The notes beneath the pieces were generated by a model, which was not told the origin of the DNA, did not search any database, and saw only the letters and a program-made list of their open reading frames with translations. Position numbers and translations under genes: made by a program. Of a stretch of DNA of 39,971 bases, positions 28,198 through 37,740 are shown piece after piece; position 1 is the first letter of the stretch, and each line of letters opens with the position of its first letter. The DNA is from Lysobacterales bacterium. Its GTDB lineage: Bacteria; Pseudomonadota; Gammaproteobacteria; Xanthomonadales; Wenzhouxiangellaceae. The stretch is from assembly GCA_002722315.1 (NCBI GenBank), contig PBLG01000051.1, forward strand, positions 1 through 39,971, written 5' to 3'.

Positions 28198-28458
28198 TCA
28201 GAGGCCCTTGACGTGCTGCCCCAGGCGTGACTTGTGACGGTCTGCCTTGTTGCGGTGCATCACACCCTTGCTCACCGAACGATCGATTGCCGGCACGGCA
28301 GCCTTGTAGGCGGCCTCGGCGGCGGCCTTGTCGCCGGCCTTGACGGCATTGACGACCTTCTTGATCATGGTGCGCACATACGAGCGCTGGGCCGCATTAT
28401 GCTGTCGATTGCGCTCGGACTGCCGTGCGCGCTTGCGTGCTGATGGGCTATTGGCCAC
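28198..28458 (-). CDS. rpsT: 30S ribosomal protein S20
   Basis: This 86-residue basic protein begins (V)[29 protein letters not shown] and ends [19 protein letters not shown], both typical of bS20, which binds 16S rRNA early in assembly. The start is a GTG at 28458, placed 6 nt after AGGAG; the in-frame extension to 28512 has no counterpart in the family. E. coli rpsT also uses a non-AUG start (UUG), linked to autogenous control, so the GTG may be functional. It diverges from murJ as in other gammaproteobacteria. Confidence 0.97.
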   Translation of the reverse strand: MANSPSARKRARQSERNRQHNAAQRSYVRTMIKKVVNAVKAGDKAAAEAAYKAAVPAIDRSVSKGVMHRNKADRHKSRLGQHVKGL

Positions 28459-28490
28459 GAATTGCTCCTGAAACCTTTGATTACAGTGGT

Positions 28491-28551
28491 TGATGACAGT
28501 CAATAATGACAATTGCTAATCACAATCGACAATGTCCATCGATAATGACAA
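28491..28551. repeat. Recurrent AATGACA motifs in the rpsT/murJ spacer
   Basis: The 10-mer ATAATGACAA occurs at 28503-28512 and 28542-28551, with related TGATGACAG at 28491 and AATCGACAAT near 28524. The tract is far more AT-rich than its surroundings and probably carries the rpsT promoter on the minus strand. Confidence 0.45.
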
Positions 28552-28636
28552 AAATCAAGCCGTATAGTATCGCCGCTCATGGCCGTTTAGTCAAGGGATT
28601 GCCCCGTTTCCAGCCGCAAGGGACACGCCGCGGCCG

Positions 28637-30238
28637 ATGAGCCTGCTTCGCTCGATCTTCTCGTTTTCGAGCATGACGCTGATCTCGCGCTTGCTGGGGC
28701 TGGTGCGCGACGTGGTACTGGCGCGTTATTTCGGCGCGAGTGCCGCCACGGACGCATTCTTCGTCGCGTTCAAGATCCCCAATTTCCTGCGTAGATTGTT
28801 TGCCGAGGGGTCGTTCTCCCTGGCCTTCGTGCCGGTGCTTGCCGAATATCGGGTGCGCGGCGACCAGGCCGAGATGAAGTCGCTGGTCGACGCTACCGCC
28901 GGTTGTCTGCTGGCCGTGCTGCTCGGGCTGACCGGCCTTGGAATGCTGGCCGCGCCCTGGGTGGTCTCGGTCTTCGCGCCGGGCTTTGCCGACGACCCCT
29001 ACCAGCAGGGCCTGGCCGCCGAAATGCTGCGGGTGACCTTTCCGTACCTGCTGTTCATCGCGCTGACAGCCCTTTCCGGCGGAATCCTGAACACGCTGGG
29101 CAGGTTCGCCCTGCCCGCCCTGACGCCGGCGCTGCTCAATATCAGCCTGATCACCGCGGCGGTGGTATTCAGCCAGCATTTTTCCGAGCCGGTCAAGGCG
29201 CTGGCCTGGGGCGTGCTGGCCGCCGGCATCCTGCAGCTCGCGATCCAGCTGCCTGCGCTGGCGCGTCACGGCCTCCTGCCGCTGCCCCGTCCCGACTTCC
29301 GCCACCTCGGCGTTCGCCGGATCATGAAACTGATGATCCCGACCCTGTTCGGCTCGTCGGTCGCGCAGATCAACCTGCTGCTGGACGTCCTGATCGCCTC
29401 CCTGCTGGTCGAAGCAAGCATCTCCTGGCTTTATTACGGCGATCGACTGATGGAGTTCCCGCTGGGCATGTTCGGCGTGGCGCTGTCGGTGGTCATACTG
29501 CCGACCCTGTCCTCGCTGCACGCGCGCGCAGACCGCGAACGATTCCGCAGCACGATGGAGTGGGCCGTGCTGCTGGGCCTGGTCATAGGCCTGCCGGCCG
29601 CCGTCGGGCTCGCGGTACTCGGCGGACCGACCGCGACCACGCTGTTCCATTACGGCGAGTTCTCGGTCGGCGACGTCGAAATGACCGCGCTCGCGCTCGG
29701 CGCCTACTGCATCGGGCTTCCTGCATTCATCGGGGTCAAGATCCTGGCGCCGGCGTTCTTTTCGCGCCAGGACACCCGAACGCCGGTGCGCATCGGGATC
29801 ATCGCCCTGGTCGTCAACATGGGCCTCAACATCGTGTTCGTCTGCGCGATCACCTGGCATCTGGCCGGCGAAATGCTGCTGGACGACCCGTGGGGCGCAC
29901 TCGCGCTGAACCCGGGCGCCCACGCCGGGCTGGCGCTGGCCTCCAGCGTATCGGCCTGGCTGAACGCGCTGCTGCTGTGGAGAAGCCTCGCGCGCCAGGG
30001 CCTGGCGCCCGCATTTCCGTGGCGCGACCTGGCCCGCATCCTGGTCGGTGGCCTGACCATGGTGCTGGCGCTTTACTGGCTGGTACCGCCGACCGCAGAC
30101 TGGCTAGAAATGAGCTTGCACGTACGGGTCGCGTGGCTGAGCGCCGCCGTGGCCGGCGGGGCCGGGATTTACGCACTGGCGCTGTTTGTCGCCGGGATCA
30201 GGCCGTCCACGCTGGCCCGGCCGCGAAGCAACCAATGA
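28637..30238 (+). CDS. murJ: Lipid II flippase MurJ
   Basis: This 533-residue polytopic protein of the MOP/MVF superfamily moves lipid II to the outer leaflet for peptidoglycan synthesis. It begins SLLRSIFSFSSMTLISRLLGLVRDVVLARYFGASAATDAFFVAFKIPNFLRRLFAEG in part, the highly conserved first helix and loop. It continues with about 14 membrane segments, including PLGMFGVALSVVILPTLSSLHA. Length and pattern are normal. It heads the murJ-ribF-ileS-lspA group. Confidence 0.97.
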   Translation: MSLLRSIFSFSSMTLISRLLGLVRDVVLARYFGASAATDAFFVAFKIPNFLRRLFAEGSFSLAFVPVLAEYRVRGDQAEMKSLVDATAGCLLAVLLGLTGLGMLAAPWVVSVFAPGFADDPYQQGLAAEMLRVTFPYLLFIALTALSGGILNTLGRFALPALTPALLNISLITAAVVFSQHFSEPVKALAWGVLAAGILQLAIQLPALARHGLLPLPRPDFRHLGVRRIMKLMIPTLFGSSVAQINLLLDVLIASLLVEASISWLYYGDRLMEFPLGMFGVALSVVILPTLSSLHARADRERFRSTMEWAVLLGLVIGLPAAVGLAVLGGPTATTLFHYGEFSVGDVEMTALALGAYCIGLPAFIGVKILAPAFFSRQDTRTPVRIGIIALVVNMGLNIVFVCAITWHLAGEMLLDDPWGALALNPGAHAGLALASSVSAWLNALLLWRSLARQGLAPAFPWRDLARILVGGLTMVLALYWLVPPTADWLEMSLHVRVAWLSAAVAGGAGIYALALFVAGIRPSTLARPRSNQ

Positions 30239-30284
30239 TTCACCGCCTTTGGGTAGACTTTCGGGGCTTTTCCAGAGATTCGGC

Positions 30285-31223
30285 ATGCAACTGATCCGCC
30301 ACCTGCCCACCCGGCTTGCGGACCCTCGCCCGCTCGCGCTGGCGATCGGCAACTTCGACGGTCTTCACCGGGGCCACCAGGCCCTGCTGACCAGGGCCCT
30401 GGAGTTCGCTCCTGCAAGCCGGCCGGCGATGCTGTGCTTCGAGCCCCTGCCGCGCACGTTCTTCGCCCCGCACGACCCTGTCCCTCGCGTGATGAAGCTG
30501 CGCGACAAGATCGATGTGGCCGGGCGACTCGGCGTCGAAGTGCTCGTGCAGCTTCGGTTCGATCGGGCGTTTTCGTTGCTGTCGCCGGAGGCGTTCGCCC
30601 GGGACGTGCTCGCCGACGACCTGAACGTGGGCCAGGTGATCATAGGCGCCGACTTCCGTTTCGGCCACAAGGCGGCCGGCGACGCGGCCGCGATGTCCCA
30701 GTACGGCCGAAGGTTCGGATTCGAAACCGTTATTGCCGAAACCGTCGTTGCGAAAACAGGCGCCGACCCGTCCGGCCAGCGCGTCTCTTCGAGCCGGCTC
30801 AGGCAGGCGCTGGGCGCGGGCGACCTGGCGCTGGCCGAACGGCTGTTGGGCCGCCGCTACGCGATTTCCGGTCGGGTGATTCGCGGCAAGCAGCTCGGCC
30901 GCGAACTGGGATTCGCCACGGCAAATATCCGCGTTGCGGAACCGCCGGCCTTTTCCGGGATTGCGGCGGTTCGAGTCGACGGCGCGGGTTTGACCGGCCA
31001 TCCCGGCATTGCCAGCCTGGGCCGCCGGCCGACGGTGGCCGGGCGCGACTGGCTGCTGGAGATCCACCTGTTCGACTTCGAAGGCAGCCTTTACGGTCGC
31101 CACCTGCGCGTGGAGTTCGAGGGTTTCATACGCCACGAGGAACACTTCGATTCGCTGGCCGAAATGGTCGAGCAGATGAACCGCGACGTCGAACGGGCAA
31201 ATGCCCTGCTGACCCGTCGCTGA
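30285..31223 (+). CDS. ribF: Bifunctional riboflavin kinase / FAD synthetase
   Basis: This 312-residue enzyme makes FMN from riboflavin and then FAD. The N-terminal adenylyltransferase shows LAIGNFDGLHRGHQALL and VIIGADFRFGHKAAGD, and SGQRVSSSRLRQAL closes that domain. The kinase domain shows ISGRVIRGKQLGRELGFATANI and the catalytic glutamate region WLLEIHLFDFEGSLYG. The ATG at 30285 (MQLIRHLPTRL) fits family starts; a longer frame to 30186 runs into murJ. Confidence 0.97.
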   Translation: MQLIRHLPTRLADPRPLALAIGNFDGLHRGHQALLTRALEFAPASRPAMLCFEPLPRTFFAPHDPVPRVMKLRDKIDVAGRLGVEVLVQLRFDRAFSLLSPEAFARDVLADDLNVGQVIIGADFRFGHKAAGDAAAMSQYGRRFGFETVIAETVVAKTGADPSGQRVSSSRLRQALGAGDLALAERLLGRRYAISGRVIRGKQLGRELGFATANIRVAEPPAFSGIAAVRVDGAGLTGHPGIASLGRRPTVAGRDWLLEIHLFDFEGSLYGRHLRVEFEGFIRHEEHFDSLAEMVEQMNRDVERANALLTRR

Positions 31224-31276
31224 ATGGGCGACAATAGCGACCATGTCACGCCGAACGGCCAGTTGCTGAAGACTCC

Positions 31277-34081
31277 ATGGATTACAAAGACACCATAAAC
31301 CTGCCGCAAACGAATTTCCCGATGAAGGCCTCGCTGGCGCAGCGCGAGCCGGAGATGCTGGCGCAGTGGTTCGCCGCCAGGCGCTACGAGACAATCCAGG
31401 AAAATACCCGCGAGCGGCCGGCCTTCGTGCTCCACGACGGCCCGCCCTACGCCAACGGCGACATCCATATCGGCCATGCGGTCAACAAGATCCTGAAGGA
31501 CTTCGTCGTGCGCTCGGCGCTGTTGTCCGGCTACCGCGCACCCTACGTGCCGGGCTGGGACTGTCACGGACTGCCGATCGAGCTCCAGGTCGAAAAGAAG
31601 GTCGGCAAGGTCGGCCACAAGGTCGACGCCCGCACCTTTCGCGCCAAATGCCGGGAATACGCCGGCCAGCAGATCGAGCGCCAGCGCGAGGACTTCAAGC
31701 GCCTGGGCGGCCTGGCCGACTGGGACAACCCCTACGCCAGCCGCGATTTCGGCTTCGAAGCCAACATGCTGCGCGCGTTGGCCCGGATCGTCGAACGCGG
31801 CCATCTCAAGCGCGGCGTCAAGCCGGTGCACTGGTGCTTCGACTGCGGATCTGCGCTGGCAGAGGCCGAGATCGAATACCAGGACAAGACCTCCACGGCC
31901 GTCGACGTGCTGTTCGATGCGGTCGACCCGGCGGCGATGACGTCGAAATTCGGGGCCCCGCCGGCCGACGTTCCGACCGGTGTCGTGATCTGGACCACGA
32001 CACCATGGACGCTGCCGGCCAACCAGGCCGTCGCATTGAATGCCGAGCTGGCCTACGACCTGCTCCAGGCCGAGCATGACGGACGTACGCTGCGCCTGGT
32101 GGTGGCGCACGACCTGGCCGGCTCGGTGGCCGAACGCTGCGGCCTGGAAAACGTCGAGACGCTTGGCGCCGTCACCGGCGCCGCGCTCGAGCACATGAGG
32201 CTGAAACATCCGTTCAACGCCTACGACGTGCCGGTCATCCTGGGCGAGCACGTGACCACCGAAACAGGCACCGGCGCGGTACACACTGCCCCCGGCCACG
32301 GCCAGGAGGATTTCGATATCGGGCGGGTCTACGACCTGCCGGTGGTCAATCCCATCGACGGTCGCGGCTTGTTCCTCGAGGACACCGCGGAAGTCGGCGG
32401 CGAATTCGTCTGGAAGGCCAACGATCGGCTGGTCGACGTTCTGCGCGAGAAAGGGGCGCTGCTGTGCGCACAGCCCTTCGGCCACAGCTATCCGCACTGC
32501 TGGCGTCACAAGAGCCCGACCGCTTTCAGGACCACGCCGCAGTGGTTCATCTCGATGGACCAGGCCGGCCTGCGCGCCGATGCGCTGGCGGAGATCGAGA
32601 AGGTGCGCTGGGTGCCCGACTGGGGCAAGGCCCGTATCCGGGGCATGGTCGAGAATCGGCCCGACTGGTGCATTTCTCGACAGCGAACCTGGGGCGTGCC
32701 GCTGGGGCTGTTCGTCGATAGGGAATCGCAGCAGCCTCACCCGGAAACGGTCGCCATCCTTGACCGCTTCGCCGCGCTTGTCGAAACGGACGGCGTGGAC
32801 GGATGGTACGAAGACGATATCGCCGAGCGCCTTGGCGTGGACGGCGAACGCTACGAGCCGGTACCGGACATTCTCGACGTCTGGTTCGATTCCGGCGTCA
32901 CCCATCACTGCGTACTCGACCAGCGCCCTGAACTGACGCGTCCGGCGGATCTTTATCTCGAAGGCTCGGACCAGCACCGCGGCTGGTTCCAGTCGTCGCT
33001 GCTCACGTCCGTCGCGATGCACGGCGAGGCGCCCTACAAGGCGGTGCTCACTCACGGGTTCACGGTCGACGCCGACGGGCGCAAGATGTCCAAGTCGCAG
33101 GGTAATGTCATTGCGCCCCAGCAGATCATGAAGACCCTGGGCGCCGACATCCTCCGGCTATGGGTTGCGGCAGCCGACTACCGCCAGGAAATGAGCGTCT
33201 CGGACGAGATTCTCAAGCGCGTGGCCGACGCCTACCGCCGAATCCGGAACACCGCCCGGTTCCTGCTCGGCAACCTGCACGATTTCGATCCCGATGTCCA
33301 CGGCGTGCGTGCCGAAGAGATGCTGCCGCTGGATCGCTACGCCTCCGACCTGGCCGCCCGCCTGAACGCCGATGTTACCGACGCCTACGCCAACTACCGA
33401 TTCTGGCAGGTTTATCAGCGGGTGCACCACTTCTGCTCCATCGACATGGGCGCGTTCTACCTCGACATCATCAAGGACAGGCTTTACACCCTGCCCGCCG
33501 ACCACTCGGCCCGGCGCTCGGCCCAGACCGCGATGTTCGGCATCCTGGAAGCGCTGGTGCGTTGGCTTGCCCCGGTCTGCAGCTTCACCGCCGAGGAAAT
33601 CTGGAGCGAAATGCCCCGCCGGAACAGCGACACCGTGATGCTCGCGACCTGGTATTCGGGTCTCGCCGAACTGGGACCGGAACTGCGTGCGCGATTCGAG
33701 CGTCTGCGCGCGGTCCGCGACGTGGTCGGGCCGCGGCTGGAAGCACTCAGGCGCGACAAGGCGATCGGCTCGTCACTGGCCGCTTCGGTCACGCTGGAGG
33801 CCGACGGCAAGCTGGCCGAGGACCTGGCCGCGCTGGCCGACGAGCTGAGATTTTTCCTGCTAACATCGGAGGCGCGTCTTGGCACGGTCGATACGGCCGA
33901 CGAGGCCACCGAGATCGAAGGCTGCAAGCTGCGCGTTGCGGTAACGCCGACCGATCGGCCGAAGTGCATCCGCTGCTGGCACCATCGGCCCGACGTCGGC
34001 GCCGATCCGGAACACCCCGAGATCTGCGGTCGCTGCGTCGAGAACGTCGCCGGCGGCGGCGAACGACGTTACTGGGGCTGA
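31277..34081 (+). CDS. ileS: Isoleucyl-tRNA synthetase
   Basis: This 934-residue class I synthetase charges tRNA-Ile. HIGH is at residues 64-67 (in PYANGDIHIGH), KMSKS at 603-607, and the editing domain motif WTTTPWTLPANQAV near residue 240. The C-terminal zinc site CIRCW...CGRCVENV is intact. The length matches E. coli IleS (938). It precedes lspA by 5 bp. Confidence 0.99.
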   Translation: MDYKDTINLPQTNFPMKASLAQREPEMLAQWFAARRYETIQENTRERPAFVLHDGPPYANGDIHIGHAVNKILKDFVVRSALLSGYRAPYVPGWDCHGLPIELQVEKKVGKVGHKVDARTFRAKCREYAGQQIERQREDFKRLGGLADWDNPYASRDFGFEANMLRALARIVERGHLKRGVKPVHWCFDCGSALAEAEIEYQDKTSTAVDVLFDAVDPAAMTSKFGAPPADVPTGVVIWTTTPWTLPANQAVALNAELAYDLLQAEHDGRTLRLVVAHDLAGSVAERCGLENVETLGAVTGAALEHMRLKHPFNAYDVPVILGEHVTTETGTGAVHTAPGHGQEDFDIGRVYDLPVVNPIDGRGLFLEDTAEVGGEFVWKANDRLVDVLREKGALLCAQPFGHSYPHCWRHKSPTAFRTTPQWFISMDQAGLRADALAEIEKVRWVPDWGKARIRGMVENRPDWCISRQRTWGVPLGLFVDRESQQPHPETVAILDRFAALVETDGVDGWYEDDIAERLGVDGERYEPVPDILDVWFDSGVTHHCVLDQRPELTRPADLYLEGSDQHRGWFQSSLLTSVAMHGEAPYKAVLTHGFTVDADGRKMSKSQGNVIAPQQIMKTLGADILRLWVAAADYRQEMSVSDEILKRVADAYRRIRNTARFLLGNLHDFDPDVHGVRAEEMLPLDRYASDLAARLNADVTDAYANYRFWQVYQRVHHFCSIDMGAFYLDIIKDRLYTLPADHSARRSAQTAMFGILEALVRWLAPVCSFTAEEIWSEMPRRNSDTVMLATWYSGLAELGPELRARFERLRAVRDVVGPRLEALRRDKAIGSSLAASVTLEADGKLAEDLAALADELRFFLLTSEARLGTVDTADEATEIEGCKLRVAVTPTDRPKCIRCWHHRPDVGADPEHPEICGRCVENVAGGGERRYWG

Positions 34082-34086
34082 CGCGA

Positions 34087-34596
34087 ATGGACACCGCCCA
34101 TCCCCGGATGACCCTGCCGCGCTTCGGCGCCTGGCTGCTGCTGGCCCTGCTGGTCGTCGCCCTCGATCTGTGGACCAAGCACCTGGCGACGACCAACCTG
34201 GAACTGTACCGGCCTGTCCCGGTCACCGACTGGCTCAACCTCACCCTGGCCCACAACACCGGCGCGGCGTTCAGCCTGCTGGCCGACGGCGGCGGCTGGC
34301 AGCGCTGGTTCTTCATCGTGTTCGCCTCCGGCATCAGCGTGTTTCTGCTGGTCTGGCTGTGGCGCCTGCCGCTGGGCGCCCGGGCGCTGCCGGTCTCGCT
34401 GATGCTGCTGCTGGGCGGCGCCATCGGCAACCTGGCAGACCGGATCCGGCTGGGCTACGTGGTGGATTTCGTCGATGTCCATTACAACAACTGGCACTGG
34501 CCGGCGTTCAATGTTGCCGATTCGGCAATCGTGATCGGGGTCACGTTGATGCTCGCAGAAAGCCTGCTGCCACCGCGCACGCCGCCGGGAAAATGA
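34087..34596 (+). CDS. lspA: Prolipoprotein signal peptidase (signal peptidase II)
   Basis: This 169-residue, four-helix inner-membrane aspartyl protease cleaves lipoprotein signal peptides after lipidation. The family motifs are present: DLWTKHLA, LTLAHNTGAAFSLL, GGAIGNLADRIRLGYVVDF with the first catalytic aspartate, and FNVADSAI with the second. It is coupled to ileS (start 5 bp after the stop). The ATG at 34087 is followed by a second at residue 8, which could also serve. Confidence 0.97.
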   Translation: MDTAHPRMTLPRFGAWLLLALLVVALDLWTKHLATTNLELYRPVPVTDWLNLTLAHNTGAAFSLLADGGGWQRWFFIVFASGISVFLLVWLWRLPLGARALPVSLMLLLGGAIGNLADRIRLGYVVDFVDVHYNNWHWPAFNVADSAIVIGVTLMLAESLLPPRTPPGK

Positions 34597-34689
34597 GCCG
34601 CAGCTGTCAATAAGCATTGTAATTCGACGCTAAGTACATGAAAATAGGCCCTCGGGGGATTGGTAGAAGAGGACAACAGGAGAATTTTC

Positions 34690-35910
34690 ATGGCAACTAC
34701 CCGCGACGAACTCGAGGTCTTTCTGTGGGAAGGGAAGGACAAACGCGGCAAGGTGCTCAAAGGTGAGCGATCGGCGCGCAACCAGACGCTGATCCGGGCC
34801 GAGCTTCGCAAGCAGGGCATCACCCCGTCGCGGGTGCGCAAGAAGCCCAAGCCACTGTTCGGCGGGGCCGGAAAGTCCATATCGGCTCGCGACATCGCCG
34901 TCTTCACCCGCCAGCTGGCCACGATGCTGAACGCCGGCATCCCGCTGGTGCAGGCCTTCGGCATCATCGCCTCGGCCGCCGAGAATCCGCGCCTGCAGAA
35001 GCTGATCAACGCGATCCGCATCGACGTCGAATCCGGCGCCACGCTGTCCGAGGCGCTGGGCAAGCACCCGGCGTATTTCGACGAGCTCTATGTCAACCTG
35101 GTCGATTCCGGCGAAAGCGCAGGCGTGCTCGACCAGGTGCTCGACAGCATCGCGACCTACAAGGAGCGGATCGAGTCGATCAAGGGCAAGATCAAGAAGG
35201 CCATGTATTACCCGGCAACTGTGGTCGGTGTGGCGATTGCCGTCACCGCGATCCTGCTGGTGGTCGTTATCCCGCAGTTCGAGAGCATTTTCCAGAGCTT
35301 CGGCGGCGACCTGCCGGCCTTCACGCGCCTGATCGTCGATATTTCCGAGTCGCTGCAGAAGATCGGCTGGCTCTACCTGCTCATATTCATCGCAGCAGTC
35401 GTGGGCATCATCCAGGCGAAGAAGCGCAGCCGCGCTTTCGGGCATTTCCTGGATCGCGCCAGTCTCAAGATTCCGATCATCGGCGACGTGCTCGAAAAGT
35501 CCGCGCTCAGCCGCTTCGCCCGCACGCTGGCCACGACCTTCGCCGCCGGCGTACCGCTGGTCGATGCGCTCAAGACCGTCGCCGGCGCCACCGGCAACGT
35601 CGTCTACGGCGACGCCACGCTGCAGATCCGTGACGACGTCGCCACCGGGCATCAGTTGCAGCTGGCCATGCAGCAGACCGGGCTGTTCCCGCCCATGGTG
35701 GTGCAGATGACCGCGATCGGCGAGGAGGCAGGGTCGCTGGACGCGATGCTGCTCAAGGTCGCCGACTTCTACGAAGAGGAAGTCAACAACACCGTCGACG
35801 CGCTGTCCAGCCTGCTCGAACCGTTCATCATCATCCTCATCGGCACCATCGTCGGCGCCATCGTTGTCGCCATGTACCTGCCCATCTTCAAGATGGCGGC
35901 CGTCATGTAG
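34690..35910 (+). CDS. pilC: Type IV pilus inner-membrane platform protein PilC
   Basis: This 406-residue protein has two T2SSF domains. The first (about 75-200) contains FTRQLATMLNAGIPLVQAFGIIA and the second (about 275-400) FARTLATTFAAGVPLVDALKTVAGATGN. Three membrane segments lie near 170-195 (VVGVAIAVTAILLVVVIPQF), 225-245 and 375-400. PilC is the platform on which PilB and PilT act during pilus extension and retraction. The ATG at 34690 follows AGGAG at 7-nt spacing. The usual upstream partner pilB is absent; lspA precedes instead. Confidence 0.97.
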   Translation: MATTRDELEVFLWEGKDKRGKVLKGERSARNQTLIRAELRKQGITPSRVRKKPKPLFGGAGKSISARDIAVFTRQLATMLNAGIPLVQAFGIIASAAENPRLQKLINAIRIDVESGATLSEALGKHPAYFDELYVNLVDSGESAGVLDQVLDSIATYKERIESIKGKIKKAMYYPATVVGVAIAVTAILLVVVIPQFESIFQSFGGDLPAFTRLIVDISESLQKIGWLYLLIFIAAVVGIIQAKKRSRAFGHFLDRASLKIPIIGDVLEKSALSRFARTLATTFAAGVPLVDALKTVAGATGNVVYGDATLQIRDDVATGHQLQLAMQQTGLFPPMVVQMTAIGEEAGSLDAMLLKVADFYEEEVNNTVDALSSLLEPFIIILIGTIVGAIVVAMYLPIFKMAAVM

Positions 35911-35913
35911 CCG

Positions 35914-36774
35914 ATGGCGTATTTGGCGGACCTTCATCCGGCCGCGCTTTACGCGCTGGTCGTCGCTCTCGGCTTGCTGGTCGGCAGCTTTCTCAACGTC
36001 GTCATCCTGCGCTTCCCGGCCGCGCTGATCCACGACTGGAAATGCCAGTGCCGCGAGTTGCTGGGGCTCGAAAACGGCGAGGCGCACGACGAGACGCCCG
36101 CCGGGGTCGCCAGCGGTCGCTCGCGCTGCCCATCGTGCAGCAATCCGATCGCCTGGTACGACAATGTCCCGGTCGCCAGCTGGCTGATCCTGCGGGGCCG
36201 TTGCCGCAAGTGCGAAACCGCCATATCGATTCGCTACCCGGTCGTCGAGTTGCTCACCGCCATCCTGTCGCTTGTGGTGATCTGGCAGCTCGGCCCAACC
36301 GCGGCAGGCCTGGCGGGCCTCGTGTTCACCTGGACCCTGATCGCGGCCGCCGGCATCGACCTGGACCACAAACTGCTGCCCGACCAGGTGACGCTGCCGT
36401 TGCTGTGGCTGGGGCTGATCCTGAACGTGTTCGGGGTGTTTGCCGACTTGCAATCGGCGGTCATCGGTGCGGTCGCCGGATACCTGGCGCTCTGGACGGT
36501 CTTCCACCTGTTCCGCCTCGCCACCGGCAAGGAAGGCATGGGCTACGGCGATTTCAAACTGCTTGCGGCGATCGGGGCCTGGTTCGGCTGGCAGGTGCTG
36601 CCGACGGTCATCCTGCTCGCTTCGGGCGTCGGCGCCATCCTGGGCCTGGTCCTGATCGCGCTTCGGACAATGGGGCGCGAAGTGCCGATTGCGTTCGGCC
36701 CCTTCCTGGCGGCCGCCGGCTGGCTGGTGCTGGTGGGTGGGGAGGCCATCGTCGATTTCTGGCTGATATTCTAG
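35914..36774 (+). CDS. pilD: Prepilin peptidase / N-methyltransferase PilD
   Basis: This 286-residue inner-membrane enzyme cleaves and N-methylates type IV pilins and type II secretion pseudopilins. The cytoplasmic zinc motif CPSC (Cys72, Cys75) and CRKC (Cys97, Cys100) is present. The two catalytic aspartates are Asp149 in [13 protein letters not shown] and Asp213 in [14 protein letters not shown]. It starts 3 bp after the pilC stop. The coaE gene that usually follows in this group is missing; a repeat element and yggX follow instead. Confidence 0.97.
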   Translation: MAYLADLHPAALYALVVALGLLVGSFLNVVILRFPAALIHDWKCQCRELLGLENGEAHDETPAGVASGRSRCPSCSNPIAWYDNVPVASWLILRGRCRKCETAISIRYPVVELLTAILSLVVIWQLGPTAAGLAGLVFTWTLIAAAGIDLDHKLLPDQVTLPLLWLGLILNVFGVFADLQSAVIGAVAGYLALWTVFHLFRLATGKEGMGYGDFKLLAAIGAWFGWQVLPTVILLASGVGAILGLVLIALRTMGREVPIAFGPFLAAAGWLVLVGGEAIVDFWLIF

Positions 36775-36788
36775 GAAGCCGCTGCAAA

Positions 36789-36903
36789 GCTACTGCGCGT
36801 GCTGCTGGCGGCGCCCGGCGGTGCTCGGAATCCTCATGTATTCGCATATACACTGCGGTTCCTGCGCGCCGGCGGTCACCGCCAGCAGCCCGCTCGCTAC
36901 GCT
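36789..36903. repeat. Imperfect palindromic repeat, long copy (pilD-yggX gap)
   Basis: The left arm 36789-36811 (GCTACTGCGCGTGCTGCTGG...) and the right arm 36879-36902 are imperfect inverted complements. The core has another palindrome, TGTAT-TCGCAT-ATACA-like, near 36837-36852. It starts 15 bp after the pilD stop. The ends match the shorter copy at 7564-7625, which lacks the core. Confidence 0.7.
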
Positions 36904-36940
36904 TTTCAACGACTTCCCCCAATTGCTAATCGAGAAGCTC

Positions 36941-37210
36941 ATGACACGAACCGTTTACTGCACCTACCTCGGCCGCGAGGCCGAAGGGCTCAACCGCAAG
37001 CCGCTTCCCGGTGAGCTGGGCGAGCGGATTTACAACGAGATCTCGGCCGAGGCCTGGAAGAAGTGGCTGGCCCACCAGACGATGCTGATCAACGAGAAAA
37101 GACTTTCGCCGATCGACCCGGAACACCGCAAGTACCTCGAACAACAGGCCGAGGCGTTCCTTTTCGGCGGAGAAGTGGATGCGGCGGAAGGCTACGTGCC
37201 GCCTGAATGA
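36941..37210 (+). CDS. yggX: YggX family Fe(2+)-trafficking / oxidative damage protection protein
   Basis: This 89-residue soluble protein begins [34 protein letters not shown] in part and continues [37 protein letters not shown], the YggX signature including the conserved cysteine near residue 6. It is linked to iron handling and protection of Fe-S enzymes. The ATG at 36941 is chosen because the upstream frame reads into the repeat element. In many relatives it lies after mutY; here it stands alone after pilD. Confidence 0.95.
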   Translation: MTRTVYCTYLGREAEGLNRKPLPGELGERIYNEISAEAWKKWLAHQTMLINEKRLSPIDPEHRKYLEQQAEAFLFGGEVDAAEGYVPPE

Positions 37211-37230
37211 GCCGGGACGGGTATCGAGGG

Positions 37231-37671
37231 TCAACGACGGACGGTTCCGGAAACGCTGCCGCGCAACGCCCGTTCGTCCGGCGGTGATGAAACCGACCGG
37301 ATTTCCTCGATCAGGCAGACGTTGTCATCCAGTCTCACGCGGTCCGACCGATGGAACAGGTTCGGCATCGCCGAGACCAGCTCCACGGTCCTTGCTTCGC
37401 GGACGTCGGCCATGCAGGGATCACGCGGCCGAATCGCGAACGATCTTCCACCGTTGAAACGGAGCAGCAGCCAGTCACGATCCAGCGGCTGCCAGTCGAT
37501 CAGGTTCGAGAAGCTGATCCTGTCCACCGGCTCGCCCGACTCCGGCTGCCAATCACCGAAACTCGGCGGATCGCTTCGAGGGGTCGCGGCACAGCCGACG
37601 CCCAGGACAAGGGCCAGCGTTACAAGCGCGGCAAAACGACTGCAACGGATGTCGGTCGTTCCTGTCATCAT
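37231..37671 (-). CDS. Small lipoprotein, DUF6491-like
   Basis: This 146-residue protein has a lipoprotein signal ending in the lipobox LGVGC (Cys27). The mature part shows FSNLIDWQPLDRDWLLLRFNGGRSFAIRPRDPCMADV, a DxVRLDDNVCLIEEI segment and two cysteines (DPC and NVC) that could form a disulfide. This pattern fits the DUF6491 family from memory. The role is unknown. It diverges from the sialidase-fold gene over 69 bp. Confidence 0.75.
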   Translation of the reverse strand: MMTGTTDIRCSRFAALVTLALVLGVGCAATPRSDPPSFGDWQPESGEPVDRISFSNLIDWQPLDRDWLLLRFNGGRSFAIRPRDPCMADVREARTVELVSAMPNLFHRSDRVRLDDNVCLIEEIRSVSSPPDERALRGSVSGTVRR

Positions 37672-37740
37672 GTTCGAATATCCTTGATTGAGGGCGCCAT
37701 CAGATTGGCAATCATGTATTTGAAAAACAGGAATGCCGAA

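Noticed and set aside
31091..33055. A 654-residue open frame opposite ileS
   Set aside because: Antisense to conserved ileS and ribF sequence, with no ribosome site or domain.
34630..36507. A 625-residue open frame opposite pilC and pilD
   Set aside because: Glutamine- and aspartate-rich composition typical of antisense frames; pilC and pilD are unmistakable on the other strand.
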